From positions 13,447 to 77,446 of the forward strand of contig CAYUVA010000019.1 of the NCBI GenBank assembly GCA_964448115.1: 64,000 nucleotides of DNA, in the 5' to 3' direction. Both the position numbers and the translations under genes were made by a program. Below the pieces are notes generated by a model. That model searched no databases, was not told where the DNA came from, and saw only the letters and a program-made list of their open reading frames with translations. Positions 1 to 8,472 of this stretch are shown in pieces (the stretch's first letter is position 1; the number at the start of each line of letters is the position of its first letter). Origin of the DNA: CAYUVA01 sp964448115 [NCBI: uncultured bacterium]. GTDB taxonomy: Bacteria > CAYUVA01.

Positions 1-1
1 C

Positions 2-22
2 TGGTCGCGAAAGGACGGCTAG
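2..22 (+). CDS. C-terminal end of an upstream gene cut by the window edge
   Basis: Frame 2 reads six codons (WSRKDG) and then TAG at 20-22, immediately before the ATG of rfbB at 23. Direct abutment suggests translational coupling in a nucleotide-sugar operon, but six residues are too few to identify the product, and the stretch may be chance. Confidence 0.3.
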   Translation, partial: WSRKDG

Positions 23-1030
23 ATGAAAAGGATGTTGGTTACCGGCGGAGCTGGCTTCATCGGCAGCAACTTCATCCGGCTTATGCTGAGAAAATACTAC
101 GATTACCGAATAGTCAACCTTGATAAGCTAGCTTATGCGGGCAATCTGGATAATCTAAAAGATATCGAGCAGGATTCGCGTTACAGCTTCGTAAAGGGGG
201 ACATAGCCGACAAGAAGCTGGTCTTCGACCTTTGCTCGCAGGGATTCGATTACATAGTCAACTTCGCTGCCGAGACGCATGTTGACCGCTCCATCGGGCA
301 ACCTGATGACTTCATCAAGACCGATATCATGGGCACATTCACCCTGCTGGAGGCGGTCAGGGAGTTTAAGATCCCCCGCTTCTTACAGATTAGCACCGAT
401 GAGGTCTATGGCAGCATCGAGCAAGGCTCTTTCACCGAGGCATCTCCCCTGCTCCCCAACAGCCCCTACTCGGCTTCCAAAGGTGGCGCAGACCTTCTGG
501 TGCGATCTTATGTGGTAACCTACGGCATCGATGCGCTGATAACCAGAAGCTCCAATAACTATGGGGCTTATCAGCACCCGGAGAAGTTTATCCCTTTGTT
601 CATCATCAATGCCCTCAACGACAGGGAGCTCCCCCTTTATGGCGAGGGTCTGAATGTGCGCGACTGGCTGCATGTCATCGATAACTGCCAGGCGATTGAT
701 ATGGTGCTGCACGAGGGCATAGCCGGCGAGATCTACAACATCGGTGGAGAGCACGAGGAGAAAAATATCGATGTGGCAAGGATGATCGTTAGGCGACTCG
801 GCAAGCCTGAATCTCTCATCGTACCGGTCAAGGATCGCCCCGGACACGATAAGCGATACTCACTCGACACCAGCAAGATTAAAAGCCTCGGCTGGAAGCC
901 TCGAACAGACTTCGAGAAGGGATTAAACGATACGGTCGATTGGTATGCCAGCAACCGCTGGTGGTGGGAGAAAATAATAAACTCCCAACAATGGAAGCGA
1001 TACTACGACCGCCAGTACAATAAAAGATAG
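23..1030 (+). CDS. rfbB: dTDP-glucose 4,6-dehydratase RfbB/RmlB
   Basis: Cytoplasmic NAD-dependent short-chain dehydrogenase/reductase that converts dTDP-glucose to dTDP-4-keto-6-deoxyglucose, the second step towards dTDP-rhamnose and other deoxysugars. The Rossmann motif GGAGFIGSN lies at residues 8-16. The catalytic triad region STDEVYG is at 124-130 (T125, D126, E127), and the YSASK motif gives Tyr149 and Lys153. RSSNNYGxxQHPEKxIP and the downstream RDWLHV substrate-binding motifs are also typical. At 335 residues it has family length. AAAGGA at 10-15 precedes the ATG by a usual distance. The gene lies 15 nt upstream of an alpha/beta hydrolase gene on the same strand. The other rml genes are not in the window and probably lie to the left. 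Assignment is firm. Confidence 0.95.
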   Translation: MKRMLVTGGAGFIGSNFIRLMLRKYYDYRIVNLDKLAYAGNLDNLKDIEQDSRYSFVKGDIADKKLVFDLCSQGFDYIVNFAAETHVDRSIGQPDDFIKTDIMGTFTLLEAVREFKIPRFLQISTDEVYGSIEQGSFTEASPLLPNSPYSASKGGADLLVRSYVVTYGIDALITRSSNNYGAYQHPEKFIPLFIINALNDRELPLYGEGLNVRDWLHVIDNCQAIDMVLHEGIAGEIYNIGGEHEEKNIDVARMIVRRLGKPESLIVPVKDRPGHDKRYSLDTSKIKSLGWKPRTDFEKGLNDTVDWYASNRWWWEKIINSQQWKRYYDRQYNKR

Positions 1031-1045
1031 AGAGGCAAGGCTGCT

Positions 1046-1909
1046 TTGTGGACACTGGTCAAGGTTTGCTTCTGGCTGCTTTTAGGCTCCAGCGCATTCA
1101 ATGGATTCTTCTACGGCAATCGCTGGCAGGTAAGATTCAGCAAGCTCAAGGATAAGGATAGCTATCGGGGATACCACCGATACCTATGGACCAAAGCCCT
1201 GCTTGCTTTCTTCGCTGAGGTGGTGATCTCGCTTTGGTGCCAGTTCATTCTCCCCTTTTTCTGGCTTCCATCAAGGCTGTTTCCATCGCGCAAGGATAAC
1301 AGCAAAGAACCGATCCTGTTCGTGCACGGCTATATGCAAAACTCCTCCAACTTCCTGTGCCTGGCGTGGCGACTATACCAGAGCGGGCTTATGAATCTCC
1401 ATTTCATCAATATTCGCAGGATCTACAGCTCCGTGGAGCGCTCCGCAGAGCAACTCAAGACAAAGGTTGAGGCTATTCTTAGTGAGCAGCCCGATGTCAA
1501 GATCACACTGATCGGGCACAGCCTCGGCGGATTGATCAGTCGCTACTACATCCAGCGTCTCGGTGGTAAGGAGAAGGTCAGGAGGCTGATCACCATCGGG
1601 ACTCCGCATCATGGCACTGAAGCCGCCTGTTTCGGCTTTGGAGTCGCTGCGGCACAGATAGTGCCAGGGAGCAGGTTCCTACAAGAGCTTAATGCGCCAG
1701 GCAACCTAGATGAAACGGTACCGATGATCTCGATATACTCAGACTTCGATCAGTTGGTCTATCCCTCGACCGCAGCCGTGTTGCCATCGCCGCAAAAAAG
1801 TATCGAGGTACCATACCTTGGGCATCTTTCGCTGCTTTATTCCAAGAGGGTTTTTCGCGCCATTAGAGAACTGGAACTGGAGTCTAAAAATCAAGCACCT
1901 TTTGATTGA
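1046..1909 (+). CDS. Membrane-anchored alpha/beta hydrolase, triacylglycerol lipase/esterase-like
   Basis: An alpha/beta hydrolase with an N-terminal membrane region. The catalytic serine is Ser159 in the nucleophile elbow GHSLGG (157-162). The oxyanion-type HG motif (FVHGYM, about 92-97) precedes it, and a later D (SIYSDFDQLV) and H (YLGHLSLLY) complete a plausible triad. Hydrophobic stretches at about 4-22 and 51-76 suggest the enzyme is held at the inner membrane with a soluble domain. The start is a TTG with AAGG 5 nt upstream; the preceding stop (rfbB) is 15 nt away, so the two are probably co-transcribed. The 3' end overlaps the convergent subtilase gene by 19 bp. Similar proteins are annotated as lipases or PGAP1-like esterases; the substrate is unknown. 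Confidence 0.75.
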   Translation: MWTLVKVCFWLLLGSSAFNGFFYGNRWQVRFSKLKDKDSYRGYHRYLWTKALLAFFAEVVISLWCQFILPFFWLPSRLFPSRKDNSKEPILFVHGYMQNSSNFLCLAWRLYQSGLMNLHFINIRRIYSSVERSAEQLKTKVEAILSEQPDVKITLIGHSLGGLISRYYIQRLGGKEKVRRLITIGTPHHGTEAACFGFGVAAAQIVPGSRFLQELNAPGNLDETVPMISIYSDFDQLVYPSTAAVLPSPQKSIEVPYLGHLSLLYSKRVFRAIRELELESKNQAPFD

Positions 1910-4086
1910 GGGTACTTCAGGGCGTTTTTCTCGTCCATCTCCTCCTGGATAGCTTTATAGATATCAACCGATCTCGTAGGGTCTATGATGCTTATAACAA
2001 GGGCAAATCTCTGGTATGTGATCTCCTTTGGGAGATCCTTGACCGATGGCTTTATGGTCAGACTCCAGTCGCTCCCATAGCCTGATCTCTGCCATGCGAA
2101 GATGCCGAATTTTATGTTATGCCTTGTTTGCTTGTTGGTCGCCTCGAAGTTCTTTGGACCGATGGTAGTCCTTCTGCCGGTAGCTCCTTTTTGGAAAGTT
2201 ATGCCAAGATTTACCAACTGGTATCGAAAGGTGGTTCTATCCACCGGCGGGTCATAGACCAGGGTGAAGATAATCCTCTTTTTTCCCTTAATTTTATCCA
2301 TTACCTGGGGTATCCTGAATGGGATCGTTGCCTCGTACTTTAGGTTTAGCGAAGAATCTAGAATATAGGTGCAACAATGGGGATCAGAATACAGTGCCTT
2401 GTCCAGGTCCGGCATTCCGAAGCCAGTAGGATGTGAGGGCTTCTTGCCTTCATTTTGTTCCCTTAACAGGGCAGAATGGACTAATAGCGCTTTGAGCATA
2501 TTGGTGGAAGCTCCTGGATAAGCATGAAGTATCTTGGCTGCCATCCTTGCCACGAGCGGATTTGCGAAGCTGGTTCCTATATCGTGACTGAAGAACTCTG
2601 ACCTGCTTCTTCCCAAGGACTTCATGGCAATTTGTTCATCAAAGTATGCCAGTTTTGTGCTGTTGCCCCCATGTTCAACGAGGTCAGGACGCCATCTTCC
2701 ATCGGATGAGCGCCCGCATCTTGTGAATGGGGATGGTTGCCCCGCCGGCGCAAGCGCACTCTTGTTGGAAAGTAAAGCCATACTGCCTACTGCCAGGATA
2801 TTACAACCCTCAGCGGGAGATAGGATGGTTGAATTCGGGTTCTCCAGATAGTCGGGATATTGGCTATTATTAGACAAATATTCCCTTATCTCTTGTAGAT
2901 GAATGTTGCCAGTAGAGACGGTGATCAGAACATCGTAGCGCCTCGCAATATTATCAAGATCCTCGGATAAAATTGATATTTCCTCGGCTTTATTCCAGTT
3001 TATAGAAAGGTTATAAACCCTCACCTTTGGCGAATAGCGGCGGACGATATCCTCGATGATGTTTGCAAGGCTTGATATATATCCTCTCCGGTCATTTATC
3101 ACCTTGGTCATCAAAACCTTTACATCAGGATTTCTCGGTCGCTTCCTGAAATTATCCCCATAGGCACAAAGCCCTGCTATAAATGTCCCATGCCCGATCA
3201 AATCATCAGGTCCTCCGCTATCGATGGCATCGATCGCATCTAGTACACAATCTTTAAGCAGCGGATGCTCGCTGTATATCCCGGTATCAAAGACCCCGAC
3301 TATTGGAGTATCAGCATCAATACTAGGCTTGAAATGATGGTAGTCTCCTTCAAAAGGGGATGTGGATTCAGTTTTTTTTTCCTCAAGCTCGATTTTGGGG
3401 GTCGTCCTCACCTTGTAAACTGCATCAAGCCCCTGAAGAAGCTCATCGACCGTTTCTGAATCCATTCTAGCAGAGGCGAGACAATAGCGATCGCTTAGAA
3501 GAGAGACACTCAGCTCCACACCCCTTGTGTCCAGAAATCGCTGCAAGGCATCTAGCAGATCCCGGTATTTGCCTTCCCCCATCTTAGGCAACAGCTCCAC
3601 CTCTACCTCAACCTTCTGCGAGGGCTGCTTCTTTATCTTTCTTTTTAGACTCTTGGCTACCTTGTGGGTCAGGTCTTGAGCCTTTATCTCTTTAATATTG
3701 CTGAAGTAGGACTTGAGCTTTCCTCCCTCGTAAGCCTTGATGAATCCATCCAGCTTCGCTTTGTCTTTCTTATCAAAGGCTACCAGGGCGGTCTTTGCAT
3801 CCAAGGTTACCAGCCTGGTCAAGCCGAGCTTCTCAAAGACCTTTCCAGATTGCTCCACGGTGTTTTCCAGCTTGACGATGAAATATATATCCCGGTCATC
3901 GTATAAAGCGCTTCGCGAGCTGGAAATAGCAAAGACCTCCTCAACCTGGTCGTATAGAAGACGACTATGCTCACGAAATCCCATGCCGGTGGTCTTGGGA
4001 ATGATCCTTCCCGGCTTTTTTCGCTTCGAGCTTACATCCTCGGCGGGAATGGGAATGTGCTTATATTTCTTGTCATCATCACCCAT
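1891..4086 (-). CDS. Intracellular S8 (subtilisin-like) peptidase, IetS-like
   Basis: A 731-residue subtilase without a signal peptide. The catalytic residues are visible as Asp267 (GVFDTG), His299 (GHGTFIAG) and Ser506 (GTSFANP), with the oxyanion Asn394 in STGN. The catalytic domain (about 260-580) is preceded by a charged 250-residue N-terminal region and followed by a beta-rich C-terminal region. This size and layout match cytoplasmic S8 peptidases of the IetS type, which normally pair with an AAA ATPase (IetA) and have been linked to plasmid incompatibility and defence. No ATPase gene is adjacent here; the upstream neighbour, 46 nt away, is the dGTPase-like gene. RBS-like AAGAG lies just before the ATG at 4086. 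The protease call is firm; the IetS relationship is inference from architecture. Confidence 0.85.
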   Translation of the reverse strand: MGDDDKKYKHIPIPAEDVSSKRKKPGRIIPKTTGMGFREHSRLLYDQVEEVFAISSSRSALYDDRDIYFIVKLENTVEQSGKVFEKLGLTRLVTLDAKTALVAFDKKDKAKLDGFIKAYEGGKLKSYFSNIKEIKAQDLTHKVAKSLKRKIKKQPSQKVEVEVELLPKMGEGKYRDLLDALQRFLDTRGVELSVSLLSDRYCLASARMDSETVDELLQGLDAVYKVRTTPKIELEEKKTESTSPFEGDYHHFKPSIDADTPIVGVFDTGIYSEHPLLKDCVLDAIDAIDSGGPDDLIGHGTFIAGLCAYGDNFRKRPRNPDVKVLMTKVINDRRGYISSLANIIEDIVRRYSPKVRVYNLSINWNKAEEISILSEDLDNIARRYDVLITVSTGNIHLQEIREYLSNNSQYPDYLENPNSTILSPAEGCNILAVGSMALLSNKSALAPAGQPSPFTRCGRSSDGRWRPDLVEHGGNSTKLAYFDEQIAMKSLGRSRSEFFSHDIGTSFANPLVARMAAKILHAYPGASTNMLKALLVHSALLREQNEGKKPSHPTGFGMPDLDKALYSDPHCCTYILDSSLNLKYEATIPFRIPQVMDKIKGKKRIIFTLVYDPPVDRTTFRYQLVNLGITFQKGATGRRTTIGPKNFEATNKQTRHNIKFGIFAWQRSGYGSDWSLTIKPSVKDLPKEITYQRFALVISIIDPTRSVDIYKAIQEEMDEKNALKYPQSKGA

Positions 4087-4132
4087 GGCTCTTATTTACC
4101 TAGTTGCAATCATCATTAAGGCTCTATATCCC

Positions 4133-5200
4133 CTAAAAGACATCCCATGGTTCGGGTAAGAATAGCCTTCTATAGGTCTCCAGGGCATATCGGTCGCTCA
4201 TGCCGGCGATATAATCGCAGACGATCTGCTTCAGGCTCTCGTCCTTGAATTGGGGTTTGGAGTACATTTCATAGCGTGGTATCTGTAAAGGATGGTGCGA
4301 ATAGTACTCGAACAGCTCGCGCAGGATCTTCTCAACCTTCACCATAGAAATCTTTGCCCTATCATCAAGGTAAACATTCTCATAAAGAAAGCTGCGCAGC
4401 TCGACAAGCACCTCATATAGTCCGGGGCTTGCCTTGATTGCATCAAGCTTGCTATCCAACGATGAGTATATCACATCCCTGATCATACTATCGAGGCGGC
4501 TTTTTATGGTTTCTCCCAGACGCTTTGCAATATGCTTGGGCACTGAACCGGGTCGCAAGATACCGGCTCTGATTGCATCATCGAGGTCATGGTTCACATA
4601 AGCGATGATATCGCTAATTCGCACCACCTGTCCCTCAAGTGTCGCCGGGATCGATTCGCTTGGTTCAAGGATGGGCATGTTCATTCCCTTGGAATGTCTC
4701 ATGATCCCATCTCGCACCTCCCAGGTAAGATTCAGCCCCTCGCCATCATTTTCGAGCAGATCTACTACCCGTAGGCTCTGCAGGTTGTGTTGGAACTCGC
4801 TGCCCATGCACTCGGTAAGCACCTGCTCCCCAGCGTGCCCAAATGGCGTATGCCCCAGGTCATGCCCTAGCGCGATAGCTTCGGTGAGATCCTCATTCAA
4901 GCGCAAAGCTCTCGAGATCGTCCGAGCGACCTGCATTACCTCGAGCGTGTGCGTTAGCCTGGTGCGATAATGATCCCCAGCCGGGGATAGAAAAACCTGT
5001 GTCTTGTGTTTGAGCCTACGAAACGCCTTGCAGTGGATTATACGATCCCGATCCCGCTGGAAGTCGGTTCGGATCTCGCACTTAGGTTCATAATTCTGCC
5101 TGCCGCGGCTTTGGCTGGATGGACATGCTTGGGCACATAGCAAGCTCTCCTCTATACTCTCGTAGCGTTGACGAATTGTAAGTTTATCTTCGCTGGACAC
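4133..5200 (-). CDS. dGTPase-like HD-domain deoxynucleotide triphosphohydrolase
   Basis: An HD-superfamily enzyme of the dGTP triphosphohydrolase family, which hydrolyses dNTPs to nucleosides and tripolyphosphate. The metal-binding residues are visible: His84 (RLTHTLEV), His113-Asp114 (LGHDLGH, with His117 and His122 following), and a later Asp in RISDIIAYVNHD. The family hallmark FRRLKHKTQVF is at 60-70. At 355 residues it is the short form usual outside the enterobacterial Dgt group. The start is GTG at 5200 with only a weak AAG ribosome site. It sits 18 nt downstream of the TPR gene and 46 nt upstream of the subtilase, all on the minus strand. A role in dNTP pool control is expected; a defence role is possible but unproven. 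Confidence 0.88.
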   Translation of the reverse strand: MSSEDKLTIRQRYESIEESLLCAQACPSSQSRGRQNYEPKCEIRTDFQRDRDRIIHCKAFRRLKHKTQVFLSPAGDHYRTRLTHTLEVMQVARTISRALRLNEDLTEAIALGHDLGHTPFGHAGEQVLTECMGSEFQHNLQSLRVVDLLENDGEGLNLTWEVRDGIMRHSKGMNMPILEPSESIPATLEGQVVRISDIIAYVNHDLDDAIRAGILRPGSVPKHIAKRLGETIKSRLDSMIRDVIYSSLDSKLDAIKASPGLYEVLVELRSFLYENVYLDDRAKISMVKVEKILRELFEYYSHHPLQIPRYEMYSKPQFKDESLKQIVCDYIAGMSDRYALETYRRLFLPEPWDVF

Positions 5201-5218
5201 CTTGTTGCAACGGCTTCA

Positions 5219-6019
5219 TTAGCCTTCGGATTCTGCCTTTGACTCTACAAGTATATTCTCGGTTTCAGATTCGGTTGAGGATACTTGATCCATCCTTGCC
5301 TCGACCACAGCCAGCTTGCGCTCTGCCTGCCTAGCAAAGGTCGTACCCGGTTCCACCTGGCTTTTTACCTGTTGATAAAGCTCCCTTGCCTTGGGGAGAT
5401 TCCCTTTATCCTCGTATAGACGAGCTAGCTCCATTAGAGCCAGGAACCTCAGCGGCGAATCCGGGTACTGCCTGCTAATCTCTTCGAGCCTGGTCATCGC
5501 CTCATCGACCCTACCGTCTCCCTCCAGAGAAAAAGCAATTGCAAGCCTTGCCGAGGCTGCATAGTATCCATCAGGATACTTCTTTAGGTACTGCTTGAAG
5601 GTTTCGATGCTGCTGGTGAACTTGCCCTGCTCGTACTGCGCCTTGCCAAGGTAGTACAGAGCTTCCTCGCTAACATTGCTGCTGCTGAACTGGTTTGCAA
5701 CTCGTGAGAAGTTTTCCTCTGCCTGTTGTAGCCTGAATTCAACCTCGTCTTTACTCACCAGATCGTCGGTTCGTTGTACAGTGAAGGCGTTCGAGTAGTT
5801 ATCCCAGGCTGTATAATATGCGTTGGCTGCCTGTCGGTTCATCGAGTCCTGGTAGTAGTTATATCCGAAGTATCCGACGATGATTAAAAGGACTCCGGTA
5901 ACGATATAAGCTAAAGTGGTTCGATTCTCCTTGAACCATTCGATCGTCTCGGTTACCCAGTTGACAAAGGGGTCTTCCTTCAGGTGAAGCTCCGCCTTTT
6001 TATAATGTCGCTTTGCCAT
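5219..6019 (-). CDS. Membrane-anchored TPR protein (YfgM/BamD-like repeats)
   Basis: A basic N-terminal segment (MAKRHYKKAEL) is followed by one transmembrane helix (about residues 33-52) and then tetratricopeptide-type repeats, with motifs such as ALYYLGKAQYEQGKF and LMELARLYEDKGNLPKA. This is the layout of inner-membrane YfgM-type proteins with a periplasmic TPR domain that bind Sec or chaperone partners; the actual partner is unknown. I chose ATG 6019 because GGAGG lies 7 nt upstream; a longer frame from 6100 would translate a palindromic repeat. The first 13 codons and the RBS are duplicated at the far side of the AT-rich island (10178-10311), so the island was inserted just upstream of this gene. 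Confidence 0.75.
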   Translation of the reverse strand: MAKRHYKKAELHLKEDPFVNWVTETIEWFKENRTTLAYIVTGVLLIIVGYFGYNYYQDSMNRQAANAYYTAWDNYSNAFTVQRTDDLVSKDEVEFRLQQAEENFSRVANQFSSSNVSEEALYYLGKAQYEQGKFTSSIETFKQYLKKYPDGYYAASARLAIAFSLEGDGRVDEAMTRLEEISRQYPDSPLRFLALMELARLYEDKGNLPKARELYQQVKSQVEPGTTFARQAERKLAVVEARMDQVSSTESETENILVESKAESEG

Positions 6020-6174
6020 TCCAAAAGCCTCCTTAGAAAGAGTCCTCGCCCCCTGCCCTCTCCAAGTCTGGAGATGGGATGTCGAACTCCCCTTCCCCAA
6101 ACTTGGGCAAGGGGCCGGGGGATGGGGTCTCCTTTAATTATCATTACACAAGGTTTGAGTTTAGCATAACTTGA
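5980..6174. repeat. Left copy of the direct repeat flanking the AT-rich island
   Basis: Bases 5980-6113 are identical to 10178-10311 (134 bp, offset 4198); the next roughly 61 bp match 10312-10372 with about ten differences. The repeat contains the start codon, RBS and first 13 codons of the TPR gene plus a GC-rich near-palindrome (CCCCTTCCCCAAACTTGGG and its complementary arm, about 6088-6113). Confidence 0.97.
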
Positions 6175-6258
6175 AGACTTGATCATATATCGATTTGCAT
6201 TCCCAGATCTTCAGTTTGAAATTGCTTTACTAGGGGGAAGTCCTTTTCTTGAAAAATG

Positions 6259-6324
6259 TTATCCCCAATCCCCAATGCCAAGAGCTTTATCAATTATGTT
6301 CTTCAAGTCAAAGGCTCTAAGCAC
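6259..6324 (-). CDS. Possible 21-residue small ORF or truncated gene start
   Basis: A GTG at 6324 preceded by a good ribosome site (GGAGGGG, 5 nt spacer) opens a 21-codon frame (begins VLRAFDLKNII, ends GIGDWG) that stops with TAA at 6259. It lies between the glycoside hydrolase stop and the left repeat. It could be a remnant of a gene cut when the island entered, or chance. Confidence 0.2.
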   Translation of the reverse strand: MLRAFDLKNIIDKALGIGDWG

Positions 6325-6358
6325 CTTGACCCCTCCTCTTTTATAGAATAGATCATTA

Positions 6359-8392
6359 CTATCTCATTATTAGCATTGGCTCGGACATGTTAGGAGTAAC
6401 AAATATCATTTCAAGTTCTTGTAAAGTTTTACCCTCACAAAAGTCTATTAGTTTAATGATTTGTTCAAGATCTTGCTGTAAGTTAGAATCCATTCTCACA
6501 TATAGTTGCATAATTACAAACTGCAAATCTAATGCAAATTGTTCATCAATTAATATTTCATTTGGCAATAAATCTCCATTGAAATAAAGTTTTAACATAT
6601 TACATATTCTATTCACAATCTTCATTATATCTAATGAAAGATAAGGATCATTTTTTACTGTATGCATACTAGAATTGACAATTCTATATAATGTTTTTAC
6701 TAATGAATCACCGAATACTGTATTTTCTATAATAAAATTTCTAAATAAATATAATTCTTTATCTTTAGCATATTGTTCATCTCGATTTCCAAAGGTAATT
6801 GCTGATATAAAACCTTTCCAAAGAATATTTTCATCAACATATTCTAACATTATTGGATTATCATCTATGGTAATTGTTGCAATATTCGGAGAAATTTCAC
6901 TGGTTTCATATCTTTCCCATGTTTCATTAAATATATTATAAATTAAATAATATCCCGGCGATTTTTCCATCTGGAAATCAAAAGTGATTTCTTGATTATT
7001 ATTTGACCATAAAATAACTCTATAAATTCCTTCTATATTAAAAGTAAAACCATAGATGCTATTATTAACCCATTTTTTTTGAAAAGTCAATCCACATAAA
7101 TATTTGTTTAGAAATTTTATTCCTTTATAAGCGAGCTTATATTCTAAAAATGGTTCGTTAGGGAAACCATTTTCAACATCAAATCTAGATCTTCCATCTG
7201 TAATAATACCTGATTGATCAAATCTATCAAAAGGCTGCACAGCGCAATTATGTGTTACATAAACATCATCTTCTAGACATTCATCTGTCTGGCATTCATA
7301 AATTATATTACTATAATTTTTATCTTGAAATAAGCACCAGGATTCTAAAAATGATCCTTCATATAAAGTACCGCAATTTATTTTTTTAACATTATGAGAT
7401 AATGCAATTACTATCTGTTTAATATAATGCCTAGCTTGTTTCAAATCACTACGCCATTCATAAATACTAATTTCAGGTGCATAACAATCGTATGGTAAAC
7501 TACAATATCTATCACTATATGTGCCATGTTCAGTTATCCAAATTTCAGCGTCAAAACATCCACGTGAATTAAGTATATTTTTAATATCCTCTATTGAATC
7601 TGATAATTCGGCTTCAGTTTCTTGGCTTTGAAAATTATTAACAGGATTTGGATATGGAAATAAATGTGCATCTACAAAATCAAACTCATCGCATTTAAGT
7701 CCACTAGGATTAAATATCGAATAAATCATTTCTTTAAGAAAATTTCTCGAACTTTGGCTTGTAAGACAAGAAATTCCTGTTAAGCCAATAACGGTCGCTA
7801 ATTGATTACATGAATAGTAATCTTTTAATTCATAAATTACATTTTTTATATTCCTGAATGTCATAGAATATCCTATCGGAGAGAATTCATCATTTTCAAG
7901 ATCAAGTTCATTGCCTACCTGCCAATAATCAACAGTACAAATTATTTTCATAGATAAATTATTAATTATGACATCTTCTTCAATGAACCTTTTAAAACCA
8001 TATAGACCATTAATTAAATCACCCCCAGGAGGGGTTGTAATATCTACTGTAAAAACTATCTTTAAAGGTTGTTGTGGATTATTCTTAGAATGTTCAATTA
8101 TATTTTTTATTCTTTCTAATTGTAAATAATATGATTGTTCATCTGTTTTAAAAAACCAAGTTACTCTTATCCAACCAATGCCTAATTGTTCCGCATCTGA
8201 TATTCTCCTTTCAATAGGGACATTGATTTCATTACCATAGAGATCAATTCCAATTGGGTCATTTAATTATAAAAGTCCCATGTTTGGGTTACTTATAACT
8301 CCCCAAGAATTGATGTTTAGTATAAATAAAAATACTAATGAGATATTAGTGATCATTTTTTCCTTTTGATTTAGCTTGACCGTCTTTTTCAT
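6359..8392 (-). pseudogene. Secreted clan GH-A (GH39/GH5-like) glycoside hydrolase interrupted by one in-frame TAA
   Basis: Reading from ATG 8392 the frame is open for 677 codons except for a single TAA at codon 42 (8269-8267). The start is well supported: GAGAGG lies 6 nt upstream, and the first 35 residues form a signal peptide (basic MKKTVK start, hydrophobic NISLVFLFILNI). After the stop, the frame continues into a TIM-barrel enzyme. WQVGNE gives the general acid/base Glu162, and WITEHG gives the nucleophile Glu288, as in retaining clan GH-A enzymes. Residues about 455-530 look like the beta-sandwich that follows GH39-type barrels. Downstream of the stop the first ATG is 7951, which would remove the signal peptide and the first barrel strands. 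The cause may be a CAA-to-TAA nonsense mutation, readthrough or sequencing error. It lies 80 nt after the glycosyltransferase gene. Confidence 0.75.
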
Positions 8393-8472
8393 CTGATACC
8401 TCTCTTTCTTTTTACATTACTGCTTTATTGTTTCTTATTGTCATTCATACCTTTTATAATCCTAATATCCTC

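Noticed and set aside
6020-6100. N-terminal extension of the TPR protein starting at 6100
   Set aside because: It would translate the palindromic repeat; ATG 6019 has a well-spaced GGAGG, and MAKRHYKKAEL followed by a membrane helix is a sensible start.
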